Positions 1 through 10,477 of a stretch of 64,000 bases of DNA are shown here, piece after piece. How positions within the stretch are numbered: position 1 is the stretch's first letter; each line of letters starts with the position of its first letter. Source of the stretch: Struthio camelus (taxonomy: Eukaryota > Chordata > Aves > Struthioniformes > Struthionidae); the NCBI RefSeq assembly GCF_040807025.1, contig NC_090953.1:26520997-26584996 (forward strand), given 5' to 3'. Below the pieces are notes generated by a model. The model was not told the origin of the DNA. It saw only the letters and a program-made list of their open reading frames with translations, and made no database searches. The position numbers and the translations under genes were made by a program.

Positions 1-194
1 ACTTGATTGTCCTGGTTTTCTGTCTTTTTGTGCCTGTTGGCTTAGTTTTGGTGCGCTGGTATCCGTTTGGGGAGCTGCACTCAAATCGGGCAGTGCCCCA
101 TGCTTACAGGTGGACTCGCTGTGATGGGGGAGAGGAGGTTTTCCCTCCCCGGTTTCCAGCAGAGAGAGGTAAGCTAGGGACAGAGGGGAATGCA

Positions 195-474
195 GAGGAA
201 CTGGTGGAGGCTGGAACTGGGAACAGCTCGTGCCTGGGTCATGGCAAGCCAGAGGTGCTGGGAGGTTTCCCAGGGAAGGGTCCATGCAGAGTGAGCTGGC
301 AGAGCCTGTTGCTGAGGGCAAGGGAAGAGGCAGCTGGTGTGTGGGCTGGCTGACTGTGGCTGTGGCTGCTGCTTCTCTGTCCTGTGCACACACCAGAGTA
401 GGGAGCAGCCAGGAAGAGGAAACAAAAGGCAAAAGAAAGACGGACACAAGGCTTGGTGTGGCCAAGGCTTGGTA
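195..474 (+). repeat. Paralogue of the tRNA-Cys 5' flank, without the tRNA, copy 1
   Basis: 285-445 matches 4805-4965 upstream of tRNA-Cys, sharing AGAGCCTGTTG, GGTGAGGGCGAAGGAAGAGG-like text, AGCTGGTGTGTGGGC, CTGTGGCTGTGGCTGCTG and GGGAGCAGCCAGGAAGAGGA. The tRNA-Cys expected some 60 bp further on is missing; the CR1 fragment begins at 475 instead. Equivalent blocks start at 25292 and 45818. Confidence 0.8.
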
Positions 475-1350
475 TTGACCCCGCAGGGGTCGATACAGGG
501 CCCAATACTGCTCAACTTGTTCATTAATGACCTGGATGATGGGACCGAATGCACCCTCAGCAAGTTTGCTGATAAGAGAAAACCGGGAGGAGTACCTGAT
601 ACGCCACAGGGTTGTGCTGCCGTTCAGACGGACCTCGGCAGGCTGGAGAAACGGGCAGACAGGAGCCGCAGGAAGTTCAGCAAGGCAAAGTGCAACGCCC
701 TGCACCCGGCGAGGAATAACCCCAGGCACCCGGGGAGGAATAACACCCAGGCATGGTGGGGGCCGACCTGCTGGAAAGCAGCTTTGCAGAAAAGACCTGG
801 GGGTCCTGGCACCCTACAAGCTGACCACAAGCCAGCAACGTGCCTTTGTGGCAAAGGCGGCCCACGGTAGGCTGGGCTGCGTGAGGAAGAGTGTTGCCAC
901 CAGGTCAAGGGAAGTGGTGCTTTCCCCTCTACTCAGCGCTCCAGAGGCCACATCTGGAGCGCGGTCTCCAGTTCTGGGCTCCGCAGTGGAAGAAAGAGAG
1001 GGCCCTACCGGCACGAGTCCAGCAAAGAGGCACAAGGATGATTAGGGGCCTGGAGAACCTCTCATATGAGGAGAGGCTGAGAGAGTCGGGACTGTTGAGC
1101 CCGGAGAAGAGAAGGCTCACGGGGCATCTTACCAGTGCGTATAACTATCCAACGGGAGGGTCGAACGAAGACAGACCAAGGGAGTGGTGCCCCTCTTCTC
1201 GGTGGTGCCCACTGACAGGGCAAGAGTCATCGCACACAAACTGAACACGGGAAATTCAGCTTGAACGTGAGAAAATGCTTCTTTAGCGTGAGGCTGGCTG
1301 AACATTGGAACAGGTGGCCCAGAGAGGTTGTGGATTCTCCATCCTTGGTT
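475..1350 (+). mobile_element. CR1-type LINE, 3' half of RT to C-terminus, copy 1
   Basis: Translated pieces in two frames match the CR1 reverse transcriptase from the QGS..GP..F.NDLDDG block through SKFAD, then [60 protein letters not shown] and the REVVDSPSL C-terminus. The palm active-site block FADD reads FADK, and frame changes and small insertions are present, so it is dead. It is truncated at the 5' side. Its start abuts the paralogue of the tRNA-Cys 5' flank. Confidence 0.88.
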
Positions 1351-3376
1351 TTCCCTCCTCAGGTTCTGGCAGAGAGAGGTAAGCTCAGGACAGGGGGGAA
1401 TGCTTTCCTGTGCAGAGCGGGTGGCTAACGGAGGCTGGCGGAGAAAGAAACACCACCACGAGTCTCCAGCTATGCTGCACAACATCTTTAATGAGCAGGA
1501 AGGAAAAAAGGAAAAAAAGCAGCACAGAGACCAAGACACATGTTTCCTGGGTTGAGTGAGGCACAGAGAATTGCCCGTTTCCCCAGGACAAGCGGCATGC
1601 AAAGCGTTTGCCTTTTCCCATTCCAGCTCTACCTTGTGGCAATCACATCCTACCTACAGCAATTCCTAACCCCCAAACCGTCCTGCCGTCAGCAGGAGAC
1701 TCAGCAGAGCGGACGAGCACGAGCTCTTTCTCGAGGAGCTCAGAGTGCAGCAGAGCCAGAGGCAGCATGGCGAGGCCTGGCTCTGTGAGGTGGAGCTGGG
1801 AACTCAGTGCGCTCAGGCCTCCAGCCCTTTCAAGACCCCCACCAGATCAGCCTTTCTTTTCTTTCCTCATCTTTCTCTGTGCCCTCCAAATCCAGTTCTA
1901 GCTGCATGTCCCCGAGGGGCCTGCGGCTGGTTTTCTTAAAATGCACAACAAGCGTTACATCTCACCTTAAGGCTGGATTTGAGGGCCTGGCAGCAAAGAT
2001 TTGCTTAGCCCACTGCTTATTGCCCCAGGTCCGGGTGCAGTTCTGGGTGAAGCAGCAAGGATGGAAACTGATCAGATTGTCACAGCAGAAAAAGATTGGG
2101 CTGAACAGAAGTCGCAGCAATCACCTCTTAACAACACACTGCGCGCATACAAGCTCCCACGCCCTCCGAGTAACACAGCACAGGGACGCTGACCCACTTT
2201 TGGAATACGACCCATTACGGTGGGTTTCAAGCACCGGTGGACAGGCTGGTCGTACCAGATTGCCAAAACAAACAGTTCAAGCTGCGTTCAAGGTGGCAGA
2301 GGATGCACTTGGCTATTTGGTTAGGGACGATCCGCTGGAGGCGCAGATTCTTGTGTGCAGGCATCCCTGCAGCTGAACACAGATCTCCCCCTTCTGCCTG
2401 AAAGAACCCTCGCCTTCCCAACTGCGCACAACTACCCCCTTGAAACGGGAAAGAGGTAAAGTCCCTAAACATTTCCATTCACCTGCCAAGCTGAGGCAGC
2501 CCGCGTATCAAAGTTGTGTCACCACCATGACAGCAATCCAGCCCACAGGAAGAGGAGAAGTGGGGTGTGGCTGACCTCGTTCCCCAGGGAAACTTGGGGA
2601 ACATTCCCAGTATTCAGAGTTGAGGACATTGCTGGCGCTAGTCAGGCCACACCAGAGCCAGATTCCACTGCCTAGGGCCCAGGGAACGATAGCAGGTTCT
2701 GGACGAGGAAGAGGAGGGCAGAGAGCAAGGCAGGTCCCTGCAAGGGAGGAAGGGCAGACAGTCACTCCTGGGGATCTCCATGGGTATGTCCTTAGAGAAC
2801 TTGACGGGGGCTTCATGCTTTGCCAGCCCGGGGCTCTGACTGGGGAGTGCAGAACCGAGGCGTGGGACAGTGACCAAAGAGGTTCCTGTGCCCTTCCCTG
2901 AAAGGGACTCCACACCCAAATTGACCCGTTTTCCTTAGCAAGTTCATCCCAGGGCCAAAAGCCTGGATGGCCTGCTTTTTTAGGAGTGGGTCAGAGCAGT
3001 GAGGCAAAAGCTCACAGATGTTTTTCCTGGGCCGTGGATGGAGTGGCCCACTCAAGGCATTTTAATTCCAAATAGGCTTTGACTCAGCCTCCTGGAACAC
3101 ATGGGAGCCCTCGTAACGTGGAAGAGTGGGGAAAACCCCCAAACTCCAGGGAAACGTGCGTCGGTGTGCTGCTGACTTGGGTGGAGACGGTGTCCTGGCT
3201 TCAGGCGTGCCAGCGATACCAGGGTTTTTGGCCTCGCTCCTCCACAACTGCCTCCTTCCTGAGGGACGTTTCCTGAAACAACTGGTGCCACTATGCAATC
3301 TCCTGCTCCTGCCTTTAAAGCTGTTGCCTTTCTGCTGCTGGTCCAGGGCCTGCGTGACTCAGTGCAGCCCAAACTG
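1351..3376. other. Spacer with no recognised gene
   Basis: About 2 kb between two CR1 fragments. The short open frames in it are also found in copies 2 and 3, but only because those copies are nearly identical. There is a purine-rich run at 1497-1520. I see no tRNA, snRNA or conserved protein. Counterparts are 26448-28473 and 46974-48999. Confidence 0.6.
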
Positions 3377-3800
3377 TTTCAGGTTGCAAGGGATCTCTGG
3401 CGGCCCTCTGGGCCAACGCCCCGTTCCAATCAGGCCAAACTTCCCAGCGACATCAGGAGGCTCAGGGCCTTGTCCGGCCAGCTTCTGAACGCTGCAATGA
3501 AGGGAGACGCCACTCTCCCATGGGCAGCCTCTTCCAGGGCTGTGCCGTGCTCCCTGTGACTTGTTCTTCCAAAGAGACAGTTGACATCTCCCTGGTTGCA
3601 CCTGGAACTGTGCCCCTTGCTGTTTTGCTGTGCACCTCTGAGGAGAGCTTGGCTCTGCCTTTTCCATAACCCGCTGTAGCTGGTGGGAGACGGCAGTGTG
3701 ATCCCCTCCTCCCCTCCTTGCCTTCTCCCCTCCAGGCGCCACAAAAACAATGCCTTCAACCTTCCTCATATGGCCTGTGCTGCAGGCCTGACCCTCAGCC
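3377..3800 (-). mobile_element. CR1-type LINE 3' end, antisense, copy 1
   Basis: The plus strand carries the familiar reverse complement of a CR1 3' end: GGTTGCAAGGGATCTCTGG, then CTCTTCCAGGGCTGTGCC, a CTCCCTGGTTGCA.CTGG.ACTGTGCCC block and CACCTCTGAGGAGAGCTTGGC. Divergence is high, so it is an old 5'-truncated insertion. Homology fades past about 3800. The stretch to about 4100 may be further CR1 or another repeat. Confidence 0.65.
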
Positions 3801-5023
3801 TCTTCCTCTGCCACTAGCTCTCTCCAGGTTGTTGCCATTGCACTTGTCCTGAGGGAACAGAACCCAGTCTGGCCTGCTGTACAAACCTGCTGAAAGGCCC
3901 CTCTGTCCCACTGTCCAGGTCGCCCATAAAAAGCCTAAAGCTTTTTGGCATCTGGACTGATCCCTGAGGGAGGCCACTAGGAAGCAGTCGCCAGATGGCC
4001 CTTTTTCCCACTGAGTAAAGGCCTTTGAGCCCAACGGTCCACCCCATTTTCCCCTCACATTAGCGTCGTCAGGCTCCAGGCCGTAACTCACTGGTCTGGC
4101 TCGAAGGATGCTGTGAGAGACAAGGCCTTGACAAAGGCCTTGCTAGGCTCAAGGTGAACAGCGGTAGCAACAGCATTTGCAGCGGTAAAAGCTCTTCTTT
4201 ATGTCCTTGATGTGCCCTGCCAGTTCCAACGCAGGCCAAGCTTTGCCTTTCCTACCACCATTGCGGTATGCCTGGACAGTGAGGCTCTATTTGTGCTTTC
4301 TCGCCTGTCCCTGTTTTCACCTCCTGTGCTAAGCAGTCATCCCTGACTCCCTCCACAAGCCCCCAGGGGTTACCTGAGTCCCAGCATGTTGCCCTCGTGG
4401 CAGAGGCTGGGGAGCTGGACGTCCCCATGAGGAAAGGGAGTCTGTGACCTGGAAACCTCCTTGGGCTGCTACAGAAGATTTTGTCCACTTCTCATCATGA
4501 GCGGGTGGGTTGTCTCTACCACAGCGTCACTTCCCGCTGCACTGAGGAGGAGGGGGACAAGGGCTCACAGGGCAGACATGCAGGAGGGTCAGAGGCCTTG
4601 AGCCAGCGATGGCTGGGAGAACAGGGCCCAGCCTGCATTTGCTACAGGGGCTCGCAGGGCCGGCCAGGAATATGGCAAAGCTACAGCAAAGCCAGGAACT
4701 GTGGAGCCTGTTTGGAGACTGTGGGACGGGGCCTGGTTGCCAAGGGCCCTGCCCTTGCCTGGGCTGTGCTTGCTCGCAGCTCCCAGCAGGGAAGCCGTGG
4801 CTTGCGTGCAGGCTGAGGTGGTAGAGCCTGTTGGTGAGGGCGAAGGAAGAGGTAGCTGGTGTGTGGGCCAGCTGTTTGTGGCTGTGGCTGCTGGCTGCCT
4901 GTCCCATGCACACGCCAGAGCGGGGAGCAGCCAGGAAGAGGAGGCAAAAAGCAAAAGCAAGAGGGACAAGGCTGGGCGTGCAGACGTGAGCATGGGGAGT
5001 CCAGCAGTGGTGTGCATGATGCA
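3801..5023. other. Spacer upstream of tRNA-Cys
   Basis: 3801-4100 may continue the antisense CR1 or be another diverged repeat. 4110-4140 carries a short near-palindrome around CAAGGCCTTGACAAAGGCCTTG. 4690-4985 is the tRNA-Cys 5' flank, which also has the paralogue at 195-474. Part of it (4733-4795) recurs near 20654-20715. No gene is recognised. Confidence 0.6.
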
Positions 5024-5095
5024 GGGGGTGTAGCTCAGTGGGAGAGCATTTGACTGCAGATCAAGAGGTCCCTGGTTCAACTCCAGGTGCCCCCT
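5024..5095 (+). tRNA. tRNA-Cys-GCA: tRNA-Cys (GCA), copy 1
   Basis: A 72-nt cloverleaf that decodes UGU/UGC. Acceptor GGGGGTG pairs with TGCCCCC (G-T at the two inner pairs), followed by discriminator T, the expected cysteine identity base U73. The anticodon loop is CTGCAGA with GCA at 5056-5058. The T arm is CCTGG/CCAGG around TTCAACT. No intron is present. Internal A and B boxes are intact, and TTTT at 5106-5109 lies 10 nt downstream as a Pol III terminator. The gene closely matches vertebrate cytosolic tRNA-Cys. The roughly 160 bp ending about 60 bp upstream have a paralogue at 285-445 that lacks the tRNA. Confidence 0.97.
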
Positions 5096-5767
5096 CCACT
5101 GCTGCTTTTCTTCCTGGAGCTTCTCCTGTGCCTTGGCGGCCTGCTTCCCCATCCCTCAGTGGGAAGGCTGTGGGGGACAGACAGCCCAGCATGGACCTGT
5201 CTCGGCTTCTCGTTCTCTGGGCTCTCGCCTCATGACACCCTTGGGGTTTCCCCTTTCCTTAAGGTGCTGCACCTCCCAGGGAGGGCAAGAGCAGCCCCTC
5301 TTCCTTCCCAGGGGCTGTGCTGCCACTGCTCTGTCGGGAGCTGGAGGGCATGAGCTGAGAGAAACCCACCGGGAAACCTCCTGCCCTTGTCTAGCACACA
5401 GGTCAGGGTCTGTGACACAAGAGGGAAGGTCTCCCAACGTCACCAGTTAACGCTGAGTCTGGCTTCCACCGGCTTTTTTCCCATAAAGTGGAGCTTAAAG
5501 GCTAAACAGGCTAAACGCACCCTTTGTCATCTCATCCTTTCGCACCTGGGAAAGGTGTGTTGTGCCTGCCAGGACTGCAGGAAGTTGGGGGGGGGGTGGG
5601 GGGAGGAGCGAGCAGAGCCGTAGAGGGAGGGTGGGTGTTTTGCTGTGTGACCGGGCTTGACATGCTGCTGTGCTGCTGTGCAGCTGCGCAGCTGGAGGGA
5701 CCCTCCGTACCCGCAGGGCTGGTCTGGAGCGTGGCCTTTCCAGGCAGCCCAAAAGGAGATGGCGCCC
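5096..5767. other. tRNA-Cys/tRNA-Ser spacer with G tract
   Basis: This spacer separates convergent tRNA-Cys and tRNA-Ser. It contains the two T4 terminators and a G-rich tract at 5587-5603 (ten G, T, six G). The tract is the same in copy 2 (30665-30681) and an uninterrupted run of 16 G in copy 3 (51195-51210). Copy 1 also has 11 extra bases near 5367. Confidence 0.8.
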
Positions 5768-5849
5768 CGTAGTTGGCAGGATTCGAACCTGCGCGGGGAA
5801 ACCCCAATGGATTTCTAGTCCATCGCCTTCACCACTCGGCCACAACTAC
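5768..5849 (-). tRNA. tRNA-Ser-AGA: tRNA-Ser (AGA), copy 1
   Basis: An 82-nt class II tRNA read on the minus strand. Acceptor GTAGTTG pairs fully with CAACTAC, followed by discriminator G (serine type). The anticodon stem ATGGA/TCCAT is perfect around CTAGAAA, giving AGA at 5814-5816 (complement). A34 would be inosine and read UCU/UCC/UCA. The long variable arm characteristic of Ser tRNAs is present, and the T arm is GCAGG/CCTGC with TTCGAAT. A T4 terminator (AAAA at 5751-5754 on the plus strand) lies about 13 nt downstream. This locus with both flanks is the parent of the inverted pseudo-Ser locus near 21735. Confidence 0.97.
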
Positions 5850-6433
5850 CTGCCCCAAACTGCTCTGCAGCAGTGAGCGGGTGCCCTGTGCTGTGGCACC
5901 TGGCTCCCGGGGAGTTTGAGGGCCAGGCTGTGCTGGGGCATGTCCTTTCCACTCTGTGGACACCACGCAGTCAGGCACCAGAGGCCCCTGCAGCCAGTGC
6001 TGGAGAGGCCTTGAGAGACATGGTGCCAGGGCGATGGCTGCAGCTCCCAGTGCCTGGTTGTCAGGCTGGCCTCTGGGATATGCTGATGCTGGAGGATGGT
6101 TTCACTCTCCCTCCGGCATCCCCATGGCGGGAGGGGAGAAAAGGAAGGGAGCAGTGTGAGGCATCCAGTGATGGTGGAGAGGAAATGTGTCAGGTGTATA
6201 AGAAGGAAGAGAAAGCAGAGAGCCCAGGAGTAGGAGTGGAAGGGGAAAGACTGCAAGGAAGCCATGGCCCAGCTCCGGCCTCCCCCCCCACCCCAGGTGT
6301 GAGGGTTTTGAGGTGATGGGGAAGAGCCTGGAGAGACTGTGAGAGGAGGAAATGTGTGTGCAGGGGGGCTGGAAGGAGGAGGCAGAGCCAGTTCATGAGC
6401 TGTGGGGAGCAGGAGGCACGCCTGGGTCCGCAT
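5850..6433. other. tRNA-Ser 5' flank, purine-rich, inverted paralogue of 20950-21110
   Basis: 6111-6290 is strongly purine-biased. Its reverse complement matches 20960-21110, sharing CTTGCAGTCTTTCC, CTCTCTGCTTTC, CCTGACACATTT and CTCCACCATCAC. This places the pseudo-Ser locus as an inverted duplicate that includes the tRNA upstream flank. No gene is recognised. Confidence 0.8.
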
Positions 6434-7567
6434 GTGCTGGTGGTGCAATGGTGAGCGTAGCTGCCTTCCAAGCAGTGCAGGACAGGTTTTGTTCCCAGAC
6501 AACACGGACAAAACGTTCTTCTTCCAGGTGCCTGCAGAGGCCCTTCCACCTCCTTCAGGGAAGTTCCTGCTGGAACACAGCTCAGCTTTCTCCAGCAAGC
6601 TCTCATCCCCTGAGGGGAGCCACTCCCCTTGTTGCAGCCTCCCTGCATGCGCAGGCAAGAGAGCATCAGGCGGAGAGCCTAAGGGAGCTGGCCCCTGACC
6701 TGCCACCATGGTGCCTGTGTCAAGGGGTCCGGTGGCCTCCCTGGTCCCCCACTTGCGTGGGGAGGGTTAATGTTGGGCATGTTTTGGGGGAGCAACGTCA
6801 TGCAAGGCTGGCAGTGCTAGCGCAAACTAGCTTCTCCCACAGGGGCTCCTTTGTGTTTGTGAAAATGAGTGTTTTGTTTTGTTTTAACCCCGTACCAGGA
6901 AAAATGTTCGTTCCCCTTAGGCTGCAAGCATTTGCAGGGGGTCGAGGTGGGGCTAAGCTTTGGCAGATCACTTTAAAAAGCATGGGGACACTTTGGTGGA
7001 GAAAAATGAAAGCGGGACTGGTGGCATCAGTGGCATCCGTGGGGGAGCTCGACCCAATGGGCTGTGAAAGAGGGATAGAGTGGATGCTTGTGCTCAGTGT
7101 GGAGCAGACACCAGCTCTCCTTCAATTCCAAAAGTAACCATACCAGTCATCCCGTGTAAAGGCCAGATTTCCTAGGTAACGGTGCCGGGAATACCAGTGT
7201 TGGGTACAGATGCCGCACAACTGGGGCCACTGTGGGAAAAGCAATTAGAGGTATTTTATCTGGGAGGAGCCTGGGGTTGGAAAGGGAGGGCAAAGGCCAG
7301 CAGAAGGAAAGGTCTGGAAATGATAAAAGGGATAATGAGGTTTGCAGAGCATGTGATCAGCGCTGTCTGGGGTGACCTGCCAGGCAGCCCTGTGCTTGAT
7401 CAACACAGCCTAAACCTGTGGACCACAAGCTAAACCTGCTGTTTTGCCCATACCATGCATGCCAAATCTGCTTCCACGGTCTTGAGGGCCACCAGAAGAC
7501 AGGGACAGCGAGCGTTCTTTCCCTGGGGGAATGAACGGGAATGGGGGAACCCCGGGAACGGGGTGGA
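6299..7567 (+). repeat. Internal direct duplication in copy 1, first member
   Basis: Matches 10478-11746 at a constant +4179 offset over 1269 bp. I noticed only two single-base differences, one near 6317 and one near 7552. It contains the decayed tRNA-Gly. Looser homology extends upstream (6090-6298 with 10309-10477), with an indel in the purine-rich part. No gene is recognised in 6507-7567 beyond the Gly-like 3' flank. Confidence 0.95.
6434..6506 (+). pseudogene. Decayed tRNA-Gly (TCC) copy, copy 1 first instance
   Basis: Aligns with the intact tRNA-Gly-TCC at 22317. The anticodon arm GCTGCCTTCCAAGCAG is kept, but the T arm is broken: the B box reads AGGTTTTGTTCCC instead of GGTTCGATTCC. 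The acceptor GTGCTGG pairs with only about five of seven bases. A TTTT at 6487-6490 lies inside the T loop and would stop Pol III before the 3' end. The 3' flank up to 6650 is homologous to the flank of the true gene, so this is an old locus duplication, not a retroposed tRNA. Confidence 0.9.
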
Positions 7568-8673
7568 TCAGTCATGCTCGTATCACTGTGTCCATGCGTT
7601 TTGCAGGCCTGACAGCACGGACGTTTCACCATCACTTCCTAACAATCACGAGGACAGCAGTTGGAATCCTGCACCCACAAAATGAATACCCCAAAAGACA
7701 CTGAGAGGCTGAACAGAGTGCACAGAAAGCAGGTCTCCTTGCAGCCTCCCCAGGAGCACGAGCCAGTAGGTGGGGATGGTGAGAGCTGCTTTCCCAGAGG
7801 ATAAGGGACCTGGGTCCTCTCACCTCACCTCTGCACCCTTTCCCAGATCTTTCCCAGCTGAAGGACTTCTCTGGCAAGTCCTGGCCCTGCCTGCATTTTA
7901 CTTGTTGCTGCTCATCCCCTCACACCCACACCCCAGCAGTCAATCTTTTATGTTACCTGCTTTTAGTCAGAGAGGAGACATGTAACCAGCAAAGAGGAAC
8001 ACTTTCACCTGAGCAGGCACTTGAGCCCTGCACCCCCAGAGAACCAGCCAGGGGCTCTGCCAGCTGAGCTTCCGAGCCACACAGGTGGGCTAGGAGGTGA
8101 TGCTCAGAACAGGGCAGTGAGGATCCCAGCACTGATGAGCAGATCCCAGGCTTATGGGATAACGTCTACGGAGGGAGGAGAGGTAAATACCAGCATCAAC
8201 AGTTAATTCTCCGTCCAGGATTTACAGCGCACGGAGCCTGGAGAGAGACTTCCTTTCCTCCTTCCACTGTTTCTGCCCAGAAGGGGTTTCTAGTCCCTGG
8301 GGGTGAAGTAAAACTCAGAGCAGGCGGTGTCCCCTGCACACAGCCAGGCCCTGTGCTCTGACTGGGGCAGTCAAGCACATTCTGATCACTTGGCTTGTGC
8401 AGAGCAAACCGGAACTAGCTGGGTGTTACCACACATATGAAACAGCTGAGCTCAGAATGAGAAAGAGAAGTCGGTGTTCTTGGGCTCTCACTCTAGTGAC
8501 CATCTGCTCACTTCCGTTTGACTCTGCACCTGTTCAAAGAGAAAGCCAGGAGCAAAGGCATTTCTCCAAAGGCCCTTTCCTGCACTCAGTCCTTTCCCCA
8601 GGGCAGGCAGTGAGGTGGCATTGTTGCGCGAACAGGAAACTTTCGCACAGCAGCTCCGTCTCCTGTGAATAAC

Positions 8674-8713
<40 letters not shown>

Positions 8714-8865
8714 CACCCACCCCGCTGCCATCCCTCCCACCATCCCCCGCGAGGACAGCATTATATCTCAAACCCTGACTATGACTTGTACAGTAAATAC
8801 ATGAAATACAGGGTGTCCACTTAAGAGAGCAACAGCACAAAGAATGAGGTAGTCATAGTTAAATC
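7568..8865. other. Copy-1-only spacer, no recognised gene
   Basis: Sequence found once in the window, between the first duplicate and the CR1 end near tRNA-Leu. It contains the CA microsatellite. No RNA gene or conserved protein is visible. Confidence 0.6.
8676..8707. repeat. CA microsatellite, 16 repeats, only in copy 1
   Basis: An uninterrupted 32-nt run of CA between GTGAATAACCG and TACACGCACCC. It lies in the copy-1-specific segment. Confidence 0.97.
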
Positions 8866-9190
8866 TAGCTTGGAAGGCAGCTTACAGGTCTGTAGTCCAA
8901 CCTCCAGTTCCGGGCAGGGCTGACTGCAGAGTTACTTGAGGCTGCCTGTGGCCTTGTCCAGTTGAGGTCTGAAAACCCCAGTGAGGGAGAATCCGCCTGT
9001 TCCAGGAGGAAGCCACACCCACCATGCTTTTTTTCCCTCTTCTGATATCAAATCAGAATTTCCCTTGTTGCAGCTTGTTCCCATTGTCTCTTGTCCTTTC
9101 CTTGTGCACCTGTAAGAAGGAGGCGGCCTCTGTCTTCCCGAGGGTTCAGCCAGTAGATCTGGCCCGAGGAGCTGAACTCCCCTTGCTCTT
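8866..9190 (-). mobile_element. CR1-type LINE 3' end, antisense, only in copy 1
   Basis: The plus strand shows the reverse complement of a CR1 3' end: GTCTGTAGTCCAACCTCC, a CTTGTCCAGTTGAGGTCTG block, TTCCCTTGTTGCAGCTTGTTCCC, then TTGTCCTTTCC.TGTGCACC and AGAAGGAGGCGGCCTCTGTCTTC. It lies about 155 bp from tRNA-Leu and inside the 5.1-kb segment missing from the other copies. Confidence 0.8.
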
Positions 9191-9345
9191 TCACCGCAAG
9201 CTGTGGCATGTGGGGAGCTGTGGGTCTGTCTGTGGGACACAGACTGGAGAGCACAGCATGCAGAGAAGGATTTCCAGGAGGAAAGTTCCGGCTGTAGAGT
9301 GTCTGCCTCCAATGAGGGGAAGGAAAAGGGACCCCCAGAGAAGCC

Positions 9346-9428
9346 TGTCAGGAGTGGGATTCGAACCCACGTCTCCCAGGGAGACTGCAACCTTAATGCA
9401 GCGCCTTAGACCGCTCGGCCATCCTGAC
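9346..9428 (-). tRNA. tRNA-Leu-AAG: tRNA-Leu (AAG), only in copy 1
   Basis: An 83-nt class II tRNA on the minus strand. Acceptor GTCAGGA/TCCTGAC, anticodon stem CTGCA/TGCAG, variable-arm stem TCTCCC/GGGAGA and T stem GTGGG/CCCAC are all perfect. The discriminator is A, the leucine identity base. The anticodon loop TTAAGGT gives AAG at 9392-9394 (complement), reading CUU/CUC/CUA after inosine modification. The body (acceptor GTCAGGA, GGCGCTGC stem start) matches the vertebrate Leu-CAG isoacceptor as I recall it, rather than the usual Leu-AAG body beginning GGTAGCG. A T4 terminator (AAAA at 9324-9327 on the plus strand) lies 18 nt downstream. The gene sits beside an antisense CR1 end, within DNA absent from copies 2 and 3. 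Confidence 0.95.
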
Positions 9429-10477
9429 CCATCTGTTAGCTCTTTTGTCATTTGGTAGGCCAGTCTCTGTGCACAGGAGATGGCCTCTCTTTGGGCATGG
9501 AGGCTGCCTGTCCTTCCTCAGGCAGGTGCAGACCCCAGAAGACTGGGGCACCGCTCCACTCCTCCCGTGGCTTTACCATCTGGAAGGCAGCTCCTACCCT
9601 GAAGGCTGTCCCCTCAGGAGCCTGTCTCTGGCTTGTTCCCATCTCTGAGAGGTGAGACCTGCTGTCAGCGAGTGCGAGGGGGCAGTGAGAAGCAAGACTG
9701 CCGACCCAGCCATGGCCCCGCCATGGCCCAGCAGTGCTCGGCATTTGCCTTATGCTTGCAACAGGGCTGGGCTCCAGTGCTGCAGCCACCTGAGCTGGCC
9801 ATGTGCCACATGCCACTGGAAGGGCCATGAACAAGGCACTTTGCTGCAATTCCTGAAATGGTGAGTCCTGCTATTGCAGTGCAAACCCAGGACAAGCCCG
9901 TGGCACCACGTTATAGCTGAGCCAGTCCCACAGGTAGCTGCTGCTGAAAGGGTTGGCCATGCTTTCTGCACCAGGAGGTGCAGGTGCCTTCTCCCAGTGG
10001 AAGGTAATAGCAGGTAATAAAATCTAATGCCCCTTCTGATGCTGACAGCCTCAAGCTGATACAGAATTGGATGCACCTCCAGTCAGGACACGGCTCAATG
10101 CAAAGATCCTGTCTGTGGTGACACTCGCAGGTATTATGGTCTTTAGATTTATCATAGATTTACTTCATTTTATTTTATTAGAAATACTGTGCTGTAGAAG
10201 GAAAAACATGTTGGTTCACTTCAAGATAAAGACAAGGACATGATGGTGGCATCATTGCTGATGGCAGGTGGGTGCCACCTCCAAGCTCTTCTGTTACAGT
10301 TAGCTGCTGTTGGAGGGTGGTTTCACTCGCACCTCCGGCATCCCCATGGCGGGAGGGGAGAAAAGGAAGGGAGCAGTGTGAGGCATCCAGTGATGGTGGA
10401 GAGGAAATGTGTCAGGTGTATAAGAAGGAAGAGAAAGCAGAGAGAAAGCATGGCCCCCCCCCACCCCCACCCCAGGT
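9429..10477. other. Copy-1-only spacer upstream of tRNA-Leu
   Basis: 9851-9960 is a diverged copy of 11997-12085, sharing TCCTGAAA.GGTGAG.CCTGCTATT and GCCAGTCCCACA.GTAGCTGC. 10140-10210 is AT-rich. From about 10309 the sequence becomes homologous to 6090-6298. No gene is recognised. Confidence 0.65.

Noticed and set aside
6352-7137. 261-codon plus-strand open frame, duplicated at 10531-11316
   Set aside because: It reads through the pseudo-Gly and Gly-like flank with no recognisable domain. The duplicate exists because the DNA was duplicated.
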